Source of the DNA: JAFDWI01 sp964544305
GTDB lineage: Bacteria > Actinomycetota > Acidimicrobiia > Acidimicrobiales > Iamiaceae
DNA length: 10,587 nt
Reading direction: 5' to 3'
Assembly (NCBI GenBank): GCA_964544305.1
Contig: CAZJAZ010000067.1
Span: forward strand, 1-10,587
In this document: positions 1-6,109 of the stretch, in pieces
Position numbering within the stretch: position 1 is the stretch's first letter
Layout: each line of letters begins with the position of its first letter
Made by a program: the position numbers and the translations under genes
The notes under the pieces: model-generated
Told to the model about the DNA's origin: nothing
The model's input: the letters and a program-made list of their open reading frames with translations, nothing else
Databases searched by the model: none

Positions 1-1128
1 TAGCAGCAGATCCCGGGCTTCAGCCAGCACCCGGTTCTGCTCGGCGAGGTTGTTGACCAGGTCGTACATCGGTTGGGTCGTCGCGTCGAACTCCTGAAGG
101 GCCTCATTGGAGGGCACCAACACGCTCAAGGAATAGGCCTGTTCCCGGGAAAGGCCTGGAACGGCGGCGTGGGAGTCTATGAACTCAAGGTTCTTGAGCA
201 CGTGGAAGACATAGCGCAGTGGCAAGCTCGTCTTCACGTAGTAGGTCGTGTCGATCGGGTAGAAGTCCCCTTCGGACCAGTGGACCGAGCCCACGTTGCC
301 CTTCCGCCCAAGCACGATGCCTGGACCTTGGGTCAGATATTCATCGTGCCAACCCACAACCCCGGACGAGCCGTAGACAGCAACCGGGCCGCCGCGGCGA
401 TCATCAGCCATCAGTGCCTTCCCATAAACCAACTCAATAACATCACGGAGTGGCCCCACCTCCCAGCCGGCGGGGATGGGGCCGAGGGCGGAGTCGACCA
501 GTTCGACGTCCTCGTGGCCGGGGAAGCGGAAGTGCACGAACCATTCCCGGTAGATCAGCCGGGCCAGTTCTTCCAGAATCTCGATCCGCCGCCGGTTGTT
601 CTCGATCAGATCATCAAACGAGCCAAGCACCGCTGCCACTCTTTGCTGTGCCGCAACGCTTGGGAGCCTGATCGGAACCTCCACAAGTGAAGCTTGTCGT
701 ATACCCAGCACGGTGGTTCCAGTCGCGAACCGAGCCAGTTCAGCCTGTGCTACTGGACCCCTCAGCCAATAGTAGAGGTAGCGCGAATCAAGGATGGCCT
801 CATTGCCTCGCAGGGCAAAGAGACGTTGTCCGAGGCAGAAGCGCTTGTCTCCTTGAAGGTAGGCGACCTCCCCGAGTGGAGCCTCGGACGTCAGCAACAC
901 ATCGCCAGCCGCCAGGGGCTCTGGCATCCACCGCTCATACATATCCTCCGAGATGCATCGTGCTTCGCCTGCGTTGACCAGACGGCCCTCTTTTAGGTGA
1001 ATCGCCGACAAGACAGGAACACCGTCATCAACCCAGTCGCCCTTCAGCTTCTTCGGAGTCTTGCCCCGGTGGTCAATCACCAGCGCGAGAGCTTCGCCGA
1101 GGGTTCCCGTCCATGTCGCGCTAGTCAA
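1..1128 (-). CDS. hsdS: Type I restriction-modification specificity subunit HsdS (C-terminus cut by window edge)
   Basis: This is the DNA-recognition subunit of a type I restriction-modification enzyme. It sets the bipartite target sequence for the methylase (HsdM) and, if present, the translocase/nuclease (HsdR). The frame is open for 376 codons to the left edge without a stop. Visible layout: first target-recognition domain about residues 1-155 (HRGKTPKK near 20-27, LSAIHLKEGRL near 40-50); a central conserved helix about 158-200 (AAQQRVAAVLGSFDDLIENN, then EELARLIYREWFVHFRF); a second recognition domain about 220-340 opening with GPIPAGWEV; and the distal conserved helix about 341-376 (FDATTQPMYDLVNNLAEQN). 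The protein ends within ARDLLL, normally a few residues before the C-terminus, so only a short tail is missing. I chose the TTG start because it overlaps the hsdM stop in a TTGA arrangement and has AGGA upstream (about 1139-1142), which suggests translational coupling. Family assignment is firm; the exact start is less so. Confidence 0.93.
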   Translation of the reverse strand, partial: MTSATWTGTLGEALALVIDHRGKTPKKLKGDWVDDGVPVLSAIHLKEGRLVNAGEARCISEDMYERWMPEPLAAGDVLLTSEAPLGEVAYLQGDKRFCLGQRLFALRGNEAILDSRYLYYWLRGPVAQAELARFATGTTVLGIRQASLVEVPIRLPSVAAQQRVAAVLGSFDDLIENNRRRIEILEELARLIYREWFVHFRFPGHEDVELVDSALGPIPAGWEVGPLRDVIELVYGKALMADDRRGGPVAVYGSSGVVGWHDEYLTQGPGIVLGRKGNVGSVHWSEGDFYPIDTTYYVKTSLPLRYVFHVLKNLEFIDSHAAVPGLSREQAYSLSVLVPSNEALQEFDATTQPMYDLVNNLAEQNRVLAEARDLLL

Positions 1129-2666
1129 AACGAGATGTTCCTGATCGACGAGCCCACGAGAGCCGACAGTCCCTCCGCTTGCGTGCCTAGGGTGTCGAAC
1201 TCGGCTTTCAAGCCAGCAAATCGGGCGGCCGCATCCTCCGGTGCTTGGTACTCGCCCACCCCCACGTACCGCCCCGGATTGAGGCTCCAGCCTTGGGATT
1301 CGATCTCGTCGATGCTTGCCACCGCGCACAGGCCGGGTACGTCGGTGTAGGCCTTGTCTGGGAAGCGTTCGAGGAGCAACTCGTCGCTGCCGTCGGTGAA
1401 CTCGGGTGATTCGCCTCGCCACAGGCGCACGATGTTCGCGAGGAACTCGATCTGATCCGGGGTCCAGTCGCGGTGGGCCCGGTCGATCTGGTGGTAGATG
1501 TCGCGGGCGTCGATGAACAGCACCTCATCAGCCCGGGGTGTCGCGGCCTTGGCCTTGTCGAGAAACCACAGGGTCACCGGCAAGGTGACCGTGTAGAAGA
1601 AGTTCGTCCCGACCGACACGATCACATCCACGCACTTCTCTTGGATCAACGCTCGTCGGATCTCGGCTTCGGAACTGCGGGCATCCGACGCGGAGTTCGC
1701 CATCACGAAGCCGGCCCGGCCAGTGTCGTTCAGCGCAGACGCGAACGTCTGGATCCACAGGTAGTTCGCGTTGTCGGGTTTGGGCAGGCCGTAGGGGAAG
1801 CGTCGGTCGCCTTCGAGTTTGGCTTTGTCGACCTTGTTCACGTTGAACGGCGGGTTCGCCATCACGAAATCGAACTTCCCCGGCGATTCGTGCGGGTCCT
1901 CGTAGTAAGTGTTCGCCTCACGAATGTCACCCGACAACCCGTGCACCGCCAGGTTCATCTTCGCCAGGCGCACCGTCTCCCGGGTCTTCTCGGTGCCATA
2001 CACCGACAGCTCCTCACCGGGTGTGCCCTGGTGACGCTCGATGAAACGTGCCGATTGCACGAACATGCCACCCGACCCGCACGCCGGGTCGAAGATCCGC
2101 CCGTGGAACGGTTGAATGACCTCCACGATCAGGCGCACCAGCGACGTCGGAGTGAAGAACTCGCCGCCCTTCTGGCCTTCGGAGAACGCGAACTGGCCGA
2201 GGAAATACTCATAGATCAGACCGAACCCGTCACCTTCGATCACATCGGGCAACCGCCCCAACAGCCGCACCAGTTCGATGAGCACCTCATTGGGCAGGGC
2301 CGCGTACCCGCCGGGCAGCACCCCGGCCAGATCCGGGTTCGTGTCTTCCACGGCGTGCATTGCCTCATCGACCGACCGGCCCAGATCCGCGCCTTCGGGC
2401 AAGTCGGCCAGGTATTCGAACCGGGCATGCGGTGGCACATAGAGCACGCCTTTGGCGTGATAATCACCGGGGCCGATCTTGCGGCGGCCAGAGGCTTTCG
2501 CTTCGAGTTCGTCGTGGACGTGGGCGAAGCGCAGATCGGCGTAGCGCAGAAAGATCAGACCCAACACCGGCGTGGAATACTCCGACGCTTTCAGGCCCGA
2601 GTTCGCCCGCAACTGATCGGCGGTCTCCCACAACGTCGCTTGCAGTTCGGCCAGGTCGGTTGCCAT
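1125..2666 (-). CDS. hsdM: Type I restriction-modification DNA methyltransferase subunit HsdM
   Basis: N6-adenine DNA methyltransferase of a type I restriction-modification system. It transfers methyl groups from S-adenosylmethionine to adenine within the target chosen by HsdS. The 513-residue length is typical. The N-terminal helical HsdM domain spans about 1-150 (LQATLWETADQLR, LGLIFLRYADLRF). It is followed by the family signature GQKGGEFFTPTSLVRLIVEV at about 164-183, SAM-binding motif I DPACGSGGM at 193-201, and catalytic motif IV NPPF at 271-274. All are intact, so the enzyme should be active. It lies 24 bp downstream of the HNH gene and overlaps hsdS by 4 bases, so the three are probably co-transcribed. 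There is no convincing Shine-Dalgarno sequence, but TAGTTT sits 8 bases before the ATG, which fits a leaderless internal promoter. No HsdR gene is in the window; it may lie to the left or be absent. Confidence 0.97.
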   Translation of the reverse strand: MATDLAELQATLWETADQLRANSGLKASEYSTPVLGLIFLRYADLRFAHVHDELEAKASGRRKIGPGDYHAKGVLYVPPHARFEYLADLPEGADLGRSVDEAMHAVEDTNPDLAGVLPGGYAALPNEVLIELVRLLGRLPDVIEGDGFGLIYEYFLGQFAFSEGQKGGEFFTPTSLVRLIVEVIQPFHGRIFDPACGSGGMFVQSARFIERHQGTPGEELSVYGTEKTRETVRLAKMNLAVHGLSGDIREANTYYEDPHESPGKFDFVMANPPFNVNKVDKAKLEGDRRFPYGLPKPDNANYLWIQTFASALNDTGRAGFVMANSASDARSSEAEIRRALIQEKCVDVIVSVGTNFFYTVTLPVTLWFLDKAKAATPRADEVLFIDARDIYHQIDRAHRDWTPDQIEFLANIVRLWRGESPEFTDGSDELLLERFPDKAYTDVPGLCAVASIDEIESQGWSLNPGRYVGVGEYQAPEDAAARFAGLKAEFDTLGTQAEGLSALVGSSIRNISF

Positions 2667-2692
2667 GGCCCACCAAACTAGACGCTTGCGTC
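2667..2692 (-). promoter_or_regulatory. Candidate leaderless promoter and small inverted repeat before hsdM
   Basis: On the minus strand, TAGTTT (2675-2680) lies exactly 8 bases before the hsdM ATG, the spacing expected if transcription starts at the A of the ATG. A short inverted repeat, GACGC-AA-GCGTC (2681-2692), overlaps the stop codon of the HNH gene immediately upstream and could be a regulator site. No -35 box is obvious. Both are pattern-based suggestions only. Confidence 0.35.
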
Positions 2693-3803
2693 AGCTCGCA
2701 GCTTTCAACCGGTTATGAGGGCCGCACAGGCGTTGCAAGTTTGCGACTACGGTTGGTCCACCATTGGTGTAGGCGATGATGTGGTCATATTGCAGAAATC
2801 GGGTGGCGTGGCAGCCCGGGTGGCCGCACTCGTGCTCGCGTTGGTCGATCACACGGCGTTGGCGTCGGGTCGGAAGTCGTCGTCTCGGGCTCGCGTCGAT
2901 GGGTTGACGCTGCGCGTCGTGGATCAGGAGCGATACGAACGAATCAGGCAACATCTGGGTCACTGCATGATCCGAGATTGGTGTGCCATCGTCGAGCGTG
3001 TTGCCGTCGTCTGCGACGTGCACGACAACCTCTGCGGTCACTTCGGCGGCATTGGCCGGTTCGGTGACGATGCCAACGAGCGCATCGGCGCGTTGTTGGG
3101 CATTGGACGGGAACGCCTCGGCATCGGCCGGGTACGTCGTGCGGGCAACCTGTGCGTCGATCACCGCACACACCGCACCCGCTGCGGCCGGAGTGAGTGT
3201 TGCGGTGATCGTCACCGTGCCATCAGGATTCGTGCGCCACGCACACGACCGGGCATCGCGTTGACGAGCATCGATTGCTTCGGTGTCGTCGTGACGGCGG
3301 CTCCACGCCGCGATCGTCGCACCCAGGCGCCCCGCTGGCACTGTTGTGGCAATGTCGACGAGCACACCGGCGTTCTCATCGCTCAGGTATGGCACAAGAA
3401 CACGGGCTTTTGAGTAGGAAAGTTTCCCGTCTCGCATGGCTTCGTCCAACTCGGAATGTTGTCGAAGCGCTCTGGCGACGCGAACCTGTGAACGAGCTGT
3501 GGCGACATCAATGTCGCAAATGTCCGCCAACCACGCCGCGCAACTCAACGCGCCACGCAACCCCCAGATGCCCCGAGCGTCGTATTCGCCAACCAGCACC
3601 AGAAGCTCGTAGGTCCCCGCCGCCAGCCGTCCAGCCAAATCAACGAGTTTGCTTTCGAGCTGATCCGGAGTCACGTCACGCAAAGTGTCGGGCCGCACCT
3701 GCGATTCGCGACGCGCCCGCGGGCGCGAACAACCTGCGAGAAAAGCAAGCTCAGGGCTGCTTTGCTTCGTCGACGTGGCCAAATGCCGTTGTCTTCTCGT
3801 CAT
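2691..3803 (-). CDS. DUF222 / 13E12-repeat family HNH endonuclease-like protein
   Basis: A 370-residue protein of the actinobacterial 13E12-repeat type: an N-terminal DUF222-like region (about 45-290) followed by a C-terminal HNH nuclease domain (about 318-366). In the HNH domain the likely zinc ligands C326, C331, C360 and H363 are visible, with DH at 340-341 as the general-base histidine, the GGPT turn at 349-351, and N355 and NR at 364-365. The HNH core therefore looks intact. Such proteins are common, often multicopy, in actinobacteria; their cellular role is not well defined, but DNA cleavage is expected. I chose the ATG at 3803 because GGAGG lies 7 bases upstream. A longer reading from 3863 would translate that ribosome site and the palindromic operator, so it is unlikely. 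A perfect SOS-box palindrome (3817-3846) directly precedes the gene. It is followed after 24 bp by hsdM on the same strand, so it may head a DNA-damage-inducible operon with the methylase genes. Confidence 0.9.
   Translation of the reverse strand: MTRRQRHLATSTKQSSPELAFLAGCSRPRARRESQVRPDTLRDVTPDQLESKLVDLAGRLAAGTYELLVLVGEYDARGIWGLRGALSCAAWLADICDIDVATARSQVRVARALRQHSELDEAMRDGKLSYSKARVLVPYLSDENAGVLVDIATTVPAGRLGATIAAWSRRHDDTEAIDARQRDARSCAWRTNPDGTVTITATLTPAAAGAVCAVIDAQVARTTYPADAEAFPSNAQQRADALVGIVTEPANAAEVTAEVVVHVADDGNTLDDGTPISDHAVTQMLPDSFVSLLIHDAQRQPIDASPRRRLPTRRQRRVIDQREHECGHPGCHATRFLQYDHIIAYTNGGPTVVANLQRLCGPHNRLKAAS
3712..3727. repeat. 16-bp GC palindrome, copy 1 (inside the HNH gene)
   Basis: CGCGCCCGCGGGCGCG is a perfect palindrome located in the codons for the RPRARR stretch near residue 27 of the HNH protein. 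An identical 16-mer lies at 3939-3954 in the adjacent intergenic region. In inverted orientation the match extends into a flanking TCGCGAA, with one TCG triplet gained or lost between copies. Confidence 0.75.
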
Positions 3804-3807
3804 GATC

Positions 3808-3813
3808 GAGCCT
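3808..3813 (-). promoter_or_regulatory. Ribosome binding site that fixes the HNH gene start
   Basis: GGAGG on the minus strand lies about 7 bases before the ATG at 3803. It sits between the SOS-box palindrome and the start codon, and it supports the shorter of the two possible N-termini. Confidence 0.75.
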
Positions 3814-3816
3814 CCG

Positions 3817-3846
3817 TAGACTATCGAACCTCTGTTCGATAGTCTA
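3817..3846. promoter_or_regulatory. Predicted LexA-binding SOS box upstream of the HNH gene
   Basis: The sequence shows a perfect inverted repeat with 13-bp arms (3817-3829 and 3834-3846) around a 4-base centre CTCT. Its core, TCGAAC-CTCT-GTTCGA, matches the TCGAAC-N4-GTTCGA form of the mycobacterial/actinobacterial LexA operator in every specified base. It ends only a few bases before the ribosome site of the HNH gene, so bound LexA would overlap the promoter or block the transcript start. I recall that several 13E12-family genes of Mycobacterium tuberculosis carry SOS boxes, which agrees with this placement. Binding is predicted, not shown. The flanking TAGAC/GTCTA extends the symmetry beyond the usual operator. 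Confidence 0.8.
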
Positions 3847-3938
3847 GTTTGAGGGTGGGACATTCTGAGACGAAAACATCGAGAAATCAGGCTGAAATCT
3901 GGAGATTTTCAAGAATTTTTTGACAACAATCGAGTCCG

Positions 3939-3954
3939 CGCGCCCGCGGGCGCG
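3939..3954. repeat. 16-bp GC palindrome, copy 2 (intergenic)
   Basis: An exact second copy of CGCGCCCGCGGGCGCG, lying about 230 bp from the copy in the HNH gene and outside any called gene. Read on the plus strand, it is followed by TCGTCGCGAA, matching the minus-strand context TCGCGAA of copy 1 apart from one triplet. Confidence 0.75.
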
Positions 3955-4011
3955 TCGTCGCGAACTCCACCTCATGACAAAGCTGAGTGCGGCCGACCGG
4001 TCGCAGATCTA

Positions 4012-4060
4012 CACTGAACTCACTGAAGCACAGCTTGGATCACTGCATTTCACTGAACCA
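4012..4060 (+). repeat. Tandem array of degenerate ~10-bp units before the SDR gene
   Basis: CACTGAA begins at 4012, 4021 and 4051, with the variant CACTGCA at 4041 and a weaker CAGCTTG at 4031. The unit starts are therefore 9, 10, 10 and 10 bp apart, close to one DNA turn. The array ends about 20 bp before the SDR start. Because the period is not a multiple of three, it argues against coding sequence and could be a phased protein-binding site. Confidence 0.5.
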
Positions 4061-4079
4061 TCATTCACCGCATCCAGCC

Positions 4080-4832
4080 ATGGAAACCGCAACGCCACAA
4101 GTAGCCGTCATCACGGGCGCAAGCCGCGGGCTCGGCGCAGGAATCGCCAACCGGCTTGCCGAACGCGGATTTCATCTCGGACTCTGTTCACGCACGAGAC
4201 CACCCGAACCACCTCGCGCAAACCGCGTCCTGTGCGAAACAGTCAACGTCACTGACCACGCGGCCCTCGAAGCATTTGCGCAAAGCGTCACCGACGAAAT
4301 TGGTCCCATCGATCTTTGGATCAACAACGCCGGCGTACTCGACCCAATTGGCCCGCTCCGTGACGCACCAACCGAACAACTCCAAGCTCACGTTGCCACC
4401 AACCTCCTTGGCACCATGTGGGGCACACAGATTTTCGCCAAGCTCGTTCACAACCGCAAGGAACCCGGCACCCTCATCAACATTTCATCTGGTGCCGCAC
4501 GCAGCATCTACGAAGGATGGGCAACCTACGGGGCAACAAAGGCCGGGGTTGAACAGCTCACCCAAATCGTCGCCGCTGAAGAACAAGCTGCCGGATTGCG
4601 GGCCTACGCGGTCGCACAAGGAGTCATTGACACCGACATGCAAGCCCTCATCCGTGCCACCCCCCGCGATCGATTCACGAACGTCGATCGGTTCATCGAA
4701 CTCAAAGCCTCAAACGCATACAACTCACCGGCATGGGTCGCCGACCGTCTGATCGAACTCCACAACTTTGCCGAACGGCCGCCCGCATGGGCTGACGACG
4801 CCGTTGCGATCCGCATCCCAAACAAACACTGA
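4080..4832 (+). CDS. Short-chain dehydrogenase/reductase (SDR family oxidoreductase)
   Basis: A 250-residue NAD(P)-dependent oxidoreductase of the classical SDR family, expected to be cytosolic. The Rossmann nucleotide-binding motif TGASRGLG lies at 12-19 and NNAG at 82-85. The catalytic tetrad is complete: N108, S137, Y150 and K154 (YGATK). R38 (CSR) at the end of the second strand may favour NADPH, but this is inferred. The substrate cannot be deduced. I chose the ATG at 4080 because homologues begin shortly before the first strand; a longer frame back to the GTG at 3987 would read through the decamer repeats and adds nothing recognisable. No Shine-Dalgarno sequence is evident. This is the only plus-strand gene in the window. 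It runs divergently from the HNH gene and converges on the lipase gene with only 4 bp between stop codons. Confidence 0.93.
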   Translation: METATPQVAVITGASRGLGAGIANRLAERGFHLGLCSRTRPPEPPRANRVLCETVNVTDHAALEAFAQSVTDEIGPIDLWINNAGVLDPIGPLRDAPTEQLQAHVATNLLGTMWGTQIFAKLVHNRKEPGTLINISSGAARSIYEGWATYGATKAGVEQLTQIVAAEEQAAGLRAYAVAQGVIDTDMQALIRATPRDRFTNVDRFIELKASNAYNSPAWVADRLIELHNFAERPPAWADDAVAIRIPNKH

Positions 4833-4836
4833 CCAC

Positions 4837-6069
4837 TCAACGAGACGTGCACGAATTGATCGGCTTGTCGCCCGCGAGTCGAGCCTGGATGAAGGCTTTC
4901 ACGTCCGGTTCGCTCAAGGTGAGAATTGAGCCATGGTTCGCACCTTGAAAGATCTTGAACTCGGTCACCTGATGGGCTTTACACAAGGTCGAGTACAGGT
5001 CGCGCACCCGCTGTTCAACCACCCGGTCATCGTTGGTGCCTCCGGCCAAATACAACGGCGCATCAGTCCGGTGACCGGCCACCTCATTGATGCGCAGCAT
5101 TGACTTCGCCGGCTCGGTGGTGCGCGGGTTGGCTTTGAACAATTTGTTGTCGATGACAAGAGGCACAATGGCCGACGTGATCTGATCAAGACAGCCCGTG
5201 CGAAAAACTTTGGAGGCTTTGGCGAGTTCGGGTGTCACATAATCGTCAACATGGATCTTGGGGTGCTCCCCCGCTGCCCCATAGAGCACCATCGACGCAA
5301 GCACCCCGGTCACAATTGGATCGATCCCGCCGTACACTTTGTCAAGCATCGCGGCCGGTGCGAGCGCCACCGTACCCAACAGATGCAGATCCGGTGCATA
5401 GGTGCTCGTAAGTTGTGCCGCGGACAATGCCCCATGGCCGCCTTGTGAATGCCCAATAGAAATGAACCGGCCCGACGCATGGACCTGGGTCAACGCCCGC
5501 GTTGCACGAATCGCGTCAAGGACGCTGTGACCCTCTGACGGTTTCGACAAATACGGATGCAACGGTTGACCTGATGGGCCGAGCCCGATGTAGTCGGTAA
5601 TCACGCGCACCATCGACGAATCACCCATGCCCCAATCGGGTGCGACTTTCACCTGCCGGGTGATGCCACAGTGCGGGTCAAGGCCAACAGTTCCCGGTGA
5701 AGACGCCAGCACCGGCCAACCGCCACGTGGCGCTGGCGCCTTGGGGTAAGTGATCAGCGCGGTCGCCGGACGATCGGTGTTGCTCGCATCGCGTGAGTGG
5801 TACATGATTTTGAGCGAAATCGTCGTGGATGTTGACGATGTCTCCATGACACGAATGAGCGCCCCCGGCTTGCCCTTTACAAGCGGCCTTGGCGTGGCAT
5901 AGAACGCTTGTTCTGAGCCGGTAAACAGTGGCGGAACCGTCGTCGATGCAGTAGTGCTCTGAGCTGGCGCAGACGTCGATGACGACGACCCGCATCCGGC
6001 CACGAGGCCAATCAGCGCAACAACGGCAACCACTCGCGTCAAGCGATAAGAAACATCTCTGTTCAACAC
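4837..6069 (-). CDS. Secreted lipoprotein with alpha/beta-hydrolase (secretory lipase-like) domain
   Basis: A predicted esterase or lipase anchored outside the membrane. From the GTG at 6069 it is 410 residues. A short signal peptide (hydrophobic VVAVVALIGL) ends in the lipobox LVAGC with the lipidated cysteine at 26, followed by a Ser/Thr-rich linker to about 47. The hydrolase domain resembles the secretory lipase (LIP) family: an oxyanion-region SPGTVGL, the block DYIGLGPSGQPLHPYL (about 159-174), and then the nucleophile elbow GHSQGG with Ser208. D348 in GTNDDRVVEQ and H379 in GANHGS complete a plausible triad. The start is uncertain: a reading from 6171 would overlap the amidohydrolase gene and put a long tail before the signal peptide. 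TACAGT 8 bases before the GTG supports 6069; TTG at 6066 or 6042 are alternatives. The substrate is unknown. It is the last gene of the minus-strand cluster. Confidence 0.88.
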   Translation of the reverse strand: MLNRDVSYRLTRVVAVVALIGLVAGCGSSSSTSAPAQSTTASTTVPPLFTGSEQAFYATPRPLVKGKPGALIRVMETSSTSTTISLKIMYHSRDASNTDRPATALITYPKAPAPRGGWPVLASSPGTVGLDPHCGITRQVKVAPDWGMGDSSMVRVITDYIGLGPSGQPLHPYLSKPSEGHSVLDAIRATRALTQVHASGRFISIGHSQGGHGALSAAQLTSTYAPDLHLLGTVALAPAAMLDKVYGGIDPIVTGVLASMVLYGAAGEHPKIHVDDYVTPELAKASKVFRTGCLDQITSAIVPLVIDNKLFKANPRTTEPAKSMLRINEVAGHRTDAPLYLAGGTNDDRVVEQRVRDLYSTLCKAHQVTEFKIFQGANHGSILTLSEPDVKAFIQARLAGDKPINSCTSR

Positions 6070-6083
6070 ACCTGGGGACTGTA
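6070..6083 (-). promoter_or_regulatory. Candidate leaderless -10 element before the lipase-like gene
   Basis: TACAGT (6078-6083 on the minus strand) lies 8 bases before the GTG at 6069, the arrangement seen before other genes here. There is no usable Shine-Dalgarno sequence for that GTG. The element supports the chosen start and a separate transcript for this gene, in addition to read-through from upstream. Confidence 0.4.
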
Positions 6084-6109
6084 GCCGGTCAGCACAAACA
6101 ACGGGACGA

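Larger units (their letters stand above)
3847..4079. other. Divergent intergenic region between the HNH gene and the SDR gene
   Basis: The stretch starts with an A/T-richer segment (about 3847-3930) that includes an imperfect hairpin, TGAAATCT-GG-AGATTTTCA (3893-3911), followed by a run of six T (3916-3921). TTGACA at 3920-3925 resembles a -35 box facing the SDR gene, but no matching -10 is visible. Next come the second GC palindrome (3939-3954) and the decamer-phased repeats (4012-4060). I see no credible gene here. An open frame from 3920 overlaps the SDR gene out of frame and has no recognisable domain. Confidence 0.5.

Noticed and set aside
73..690. 205-codon plus-strand open frame opposite hsdS
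   Set aside because: It lies opposite a well-supported HsdS frame with conserved motifs, and its own translation has no recognisable domain.
1473..2681. 402-codon plus-strand open frame opposite hsdM
   Set aside because: Antisense shadow of a gene with intact methylase motifs; the composition (many His, Arg, Gln, Val) is typical of reverse-frame translation in GC-rich DNA.
3804..3863. Longer N-terminus for the HNH protein starting at 3863
   Set aside because: It would translate the SOS-box palindrome and the GGAGG ribosome site; the start at 3803 explains both.
3893..3921. Hairpin followed by six T resembling an intrinsic terminator
   Set aside because: The stem is weak with a bulged base, and no plus-strand gene lies upstream that would need it.
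3920..4255. 111-codon plus-strand frame across the intergenic region and SDR start
   Set aside because: It overlaps the SDR gene out of frame, has no domain, and crosses 10-bp repeats that do not keep codon phase. It could be a relic containing the palindrome, but I cannot support a gene.
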